64,000 nucleotides of DNA. Source: Acidimangrovimonas pyrenivorans. GTDB lineage: Bacteria; Pseudomonadota; Alphaproteobacteria; Rhodobacterales; Rhodobacteraceae. Position numbers and translations under genes: made by a program. The stretch spans positions 62,001-126,000 of the forward strand of contig NZ_JBHRSK010000015.1 in the NCBI RefSeq assembly GCF_042643245.1, given 5' to 3'. The notes under the pieces were generated by a model. That model did not search any database, had not been told where the DNA came from, and saw only the letters and a list, made by a program, of their open reading frames with translations. This document shows, piece after piece, positions 62,190 to 64,000 of the stretch; position 1 is the stretch's first letter, and every line of letters starts with the position of its first letter.

Positions 62190-63620
62190 ATGCGCATGGC
62201 ACAGCCGGGCCAGGGCGAGGTTCAGGATGATGTCGCCGAAGACGGGCTGGCCCCGCCGCGCCGCTACTTCGCCTGGGCGACGGTGATCCTCGGGGTGACG
62301 CTGGCGGTGCTGGACGGCACCATCGCCAATGTCGCGCTGCCGACCATCGCGCAGGATTTCCAGGCCGACGCCTCGGTCTCGATCTGGATCGTCAACGGCT
62401 ACCAGCTGGCCATCGTCATGGCGTTGCTGCCGCTGGCGACGCTGGGCGAGAAGATCGGCTATCGCCGCATCTACCTGTGGGGCATCGCCCTGTTCACCGT
62501 CGCCTCGGTCGGCTGCGTGATGTCGACTTCGCTGACCAGCCTGACCACGGCGCGGATCGTGCAGGGGCTGGGCGCCGCCGGGCTGATGAGCGTCAACACC
62601 GCGGTGCTGCGCTATATCGTGCCCCAGAGCAGGTTCGGCGCGGCGCTGGGCTTCAATGCCCTCGCCGTGGCGGCGGCCGCCACCGCCGGGCCCGCCATCG
62701 CCGGCTTCGCGCTGGCGGTGCTGAGCTGGCAATGGCTGTTCGCGATCAACATCCCGCTGGGCATCCTCACCGTCGCGCTCGGCTGGCGCAGCCTGCCCGA
62801 GAGCGACCGCTCCGGCCGACGCTTCGACAGTTTCGCCGCCGTGATGAGCGCGGTATCGATCGGCCTGGTGATCACCACGATCGACAGCCTGGGCCATGAC
62901 CTGCCCTGGTACCTGGTGCTGCTGCAGGCCGTCGCCTGCGTCGTCGGCTTCGCCCTGCTGATCCGGCACGAGCGCCGGGTCGACCGGCCGATGCTGCCGC
63001 TCGACCTGTTCCGCATCCCGATCTTCAGCCTCTCGGTCGCCGCCTCGATCTCGGCCTTCACCGCCCAGATCCTCGCCTTCGTCTCGCTGCCCTTCGCCTT
63101 CCAGGTGGCGATGGGCTTCCCGCCGGCGCAGGTCGGGCTGCTGATGATGCCCTGGCCGCTGGCGCTGGCGGTGGTGGCGCCGCTGGCCGGGAGGCTGTCG
63201 GACAGCCGCTCGCCGGCGCTGCTGGGCACCGGCGGCATGGTGTTGCTGGCCGTCGGCCTGCTGTTGCTCGGCCTGCTGCCGGCCGATCCGGGGTTCTGGA
63301 ACATCGCCTGGCGCATGGTGCTGTGCGGCATCGGCTTCGGCCTGTTCCAGACCCCGAACAACCGCACCATGATCGGCTCTGCCCCCAAGCCGCGCAGCGG
63401 CGCGGCCAGCGGCGTGCTGGGGACGGCGCGGCTGACCGGGCAGTCGATCGGCGCCGCGCTGGTTGCCCTGCTGCTGGCCCAGCTGGGGATCGGCGGCGCG
63501 ACCTGGTCACTGTTCCTCGGCGCCGGTTTCGCCGCGCTGGCCGGCGTTCTCAGCATCCTGCGGGTCGACCACTGGCAGCCGCCGCACCCTCAGGCGGCGG
63601 GTTCCAGCGCCCTGCGGTAA
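62190..63620 (+). CDS. MFS transporter, DHA2 (EmrB/QacA) family
   Basis: 476 residues with about 14 hydrophobic segments. The DHA2 hallmarks are VLDGTIANVALPTIAQDFQA (motif D1), MALLPLATLGEKIGYRRIYL (motif A) and AGPAIAGFALAVLSWQWLFAINIPLG (motif C, antiporter type). It probably exports a toxic compound or drug using protons. The ATG at 62190 follows GGGGGAG by 5 bases; a second ATG at 62196 is possible. No regulator or HlyD-type partner is adjacent. Its end overlaps the convergent DUF2189 gene by 31 bases. Confidence 0.94.
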   Translation: MRMAQPGQGEVQDDVAEDGLAPPRRYFAWATVILGVTLAVLDGTIANVALPTIAQDFQADASVSIWIVNGYQLAIVMALLPLATLGEKIGYRRIYLWGIALFTVASVGCVMSTSLTSLTTARIVQGLGAAGLMSVNTAVLRYIVPQSRFGAALGFNALAVAAAATAGPAIAGFALAVLSWQWLFAINIPLGILTVALGWRSLPESDRSGRRFDSFAAVMSAVSIGLVITTIDSLGHDLPWYLVLLQAVACVVGFALLIRHERRVDRPMLPLDLFRIPIFSLSVAASISAFTAQILAFVSLPFAFQVAMGFPPAQVGLLMMPWPLALAVVAPLAGRLSDSRSPALLGTGGMVLLAVGLLLLGLLPADPGFWNIAWRMVLCGIGFGLFQTPNNRTMIGSAPKPRSGAASGVLGTARLTGQSIGAALVALLLAQLGIGGATWSLFLGAGFAALAGVLSILRVDHWQPPHPQAAGSSALR

Positions 63621-64000
63621 AGGTGCCAGCTGGCATGGCCCAGCACCGGCAGCGTGACGAAGAGGCCGAGAAAGCCCGGCAGCATGCCGATGAACAGGAG
63701 CGCGCCGACCAGCGCCGCCCAGATCAGCATCACCGCCGGGTTGGCCAGAACGCAGGAGAAGCTGGCGATCATCGCGGTGACGAAATCGACCTCGCGGTCG
63801 AGCAGCAGCGGCAGGCTGACGACGGTGATCGAGAACAGGACGCCTGCGAAGACCGCGCCGACCGCGGTGCCGAAGCCCAGCATCATCAGCCCGTTGGCGG
63901 TCAGGAACACGCCCAGCGACGAGGAGACGTTGGTCATAACCTGCAGCCCGAGGAACAGGGCGAAGATCATGTGCGACAGGAAGTTCCAGAACAGGAAGAA
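63590..64000 (-). CDS. DUF2189 family membrane protein, C-terminal part (cut by window end)
   Basis: An open minus-strand frame continues past the right edge of the window; the visible part is 136 codons. It has several hydrophobic helices (GLMMLGFGTAVGAVFAGVLF, then ALVGALLFIGMLPGFLGLFV) and ends VTLPVLGHASWHLYRRALEPAA, typical of DUF2189 integral membrane proteins in Rhodobacteraceae, a family of unknown function. The in-frame ATG at 63970 is internal, since the frame continues as FLFWNFLSH upstream. Its C-terminus overlaps the convergent MFS gene. Confidence 0.85.
   Translation of the reverse strand, partial: FFLFWNFLSHMIFALFLGLQVMTNVSSSLGVFLTANGLMMLGFGTAVGAVFAGVLFSITVVSLPLLLDREVDFVTAMIASFSCVLANPAVMLIWAALVGALLFIGMLPGFLGLFVTLPVLGHASWHLYRRALEPAA

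Overview
This window is a stretch of ordinary chromosome from a high-GC alphaproteobacterium, most likely a member of the Rhodobacteraceae (Rhodobacterales). The evidence is gene content and synteny: a ctaC-ctaB-ctaG-ctaE cytochrome oxidase cluster followed by SURF1, thrC and an M16 peptidase; the pckA / chvI-chvG-hprK-rapZ-EIIA-HPr block; DUF6473 and DUF2189 proteins; and a perfect FNR-type box. No genus can be assigned from what is visible. I see no phage, insertion sequence, CRISPR array, rRNA or tRNA. Coding is dense, with many 1-4 base gene overlaps.

Layout. 1-0.9 kb: end of mtnP, then apt (purine and methylthioadenosine salvage). 0.9-3.8 kb: a GlcD-type FAD oxidase, a secreted metallo-hydrolase and a DUF1697 protein. 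3.8-11.7 kb (minus strand): the aa3 oxidase assembly and subunit genes ctaC-ctaB-small membrane protein-ctaG-ctaE, a terminator and structured spacer, then SURF1-thrC-M16 peptidase-GNAT. 11.9-17 kb: tldD, a divergent LysR/NAD-binding pair and a large flavin/Fe-S oxidoreductase. 17-22.1 kb: an unusual kinase-like protein, then a YbbA/YbbP-type ABC exporter divergent from a TesA-type esterase. 22.4-28.7 kb: a second GlcD-type oxidase, a quinone-reductase-like enzyme, divergent hemC/hemE and a cytochrome P450. 28.8-36.7 kb: parC, an SDR, a cobalamin adenosyltransferase, etfBA, a DUF6473 protein and 3-hydroxybutyryl-CoA dehydrogenase. 36.8-42 kb: a TRAP transporter with an unusual extended small permease, then an acyltransferase. 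42-48.4 kb: the regulatory PTS/ChvGI block facing pckA. 48.6-53.1 kb: a thioesterase, a pyruvate kinase-like protein and the carboxynorspermidine pathway pair. 53.2-54.8 kb: a membrane-bound winged-helix protein and two divergent small secreted proteins with twin palindromic operators between them. 54.9-59.9 kb: an FMN-riboswitch-controlled EamA transporter (ribN) and the zwf-pgl-pgi operon. 59.9-64 kb: HNH nuclease, esterase, AlkA-like glycosylase, MFS exporter and a DUF2189 protein cut by the window end.

How the parts connect. The richest signal is regulatory. An FNR box and an adjacent dyad lie between ctaC and tldD, consistent with oxygen control of the oxidase. A GTTAGCGCTAAC palindrome sits just upstream of zwf (Entner-Doudoroff/pentose entry), and the related half-site GCGCTAAC occurs within a tandem repeat upstream of pckA. 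This suggests one carbon-flux regulator (CceR-like) acting oppositely on sugar breakdown and gluconeogenesis. The ribN leader carries a complete FMN aptamer plus a 9-bp hairpin that buries the Shine-Dalgarno sequence. A dispersed GC-hairpin repeat occurs at the 3' ends of several genes and may act as a terminator. I did not find a clearly novel multi-gene system; the best candidates for undescribed biology are the kinase/adenylation-domain-like fusion, the TM2-coiled-coil-DctQ fusion and the twin-operator locus.
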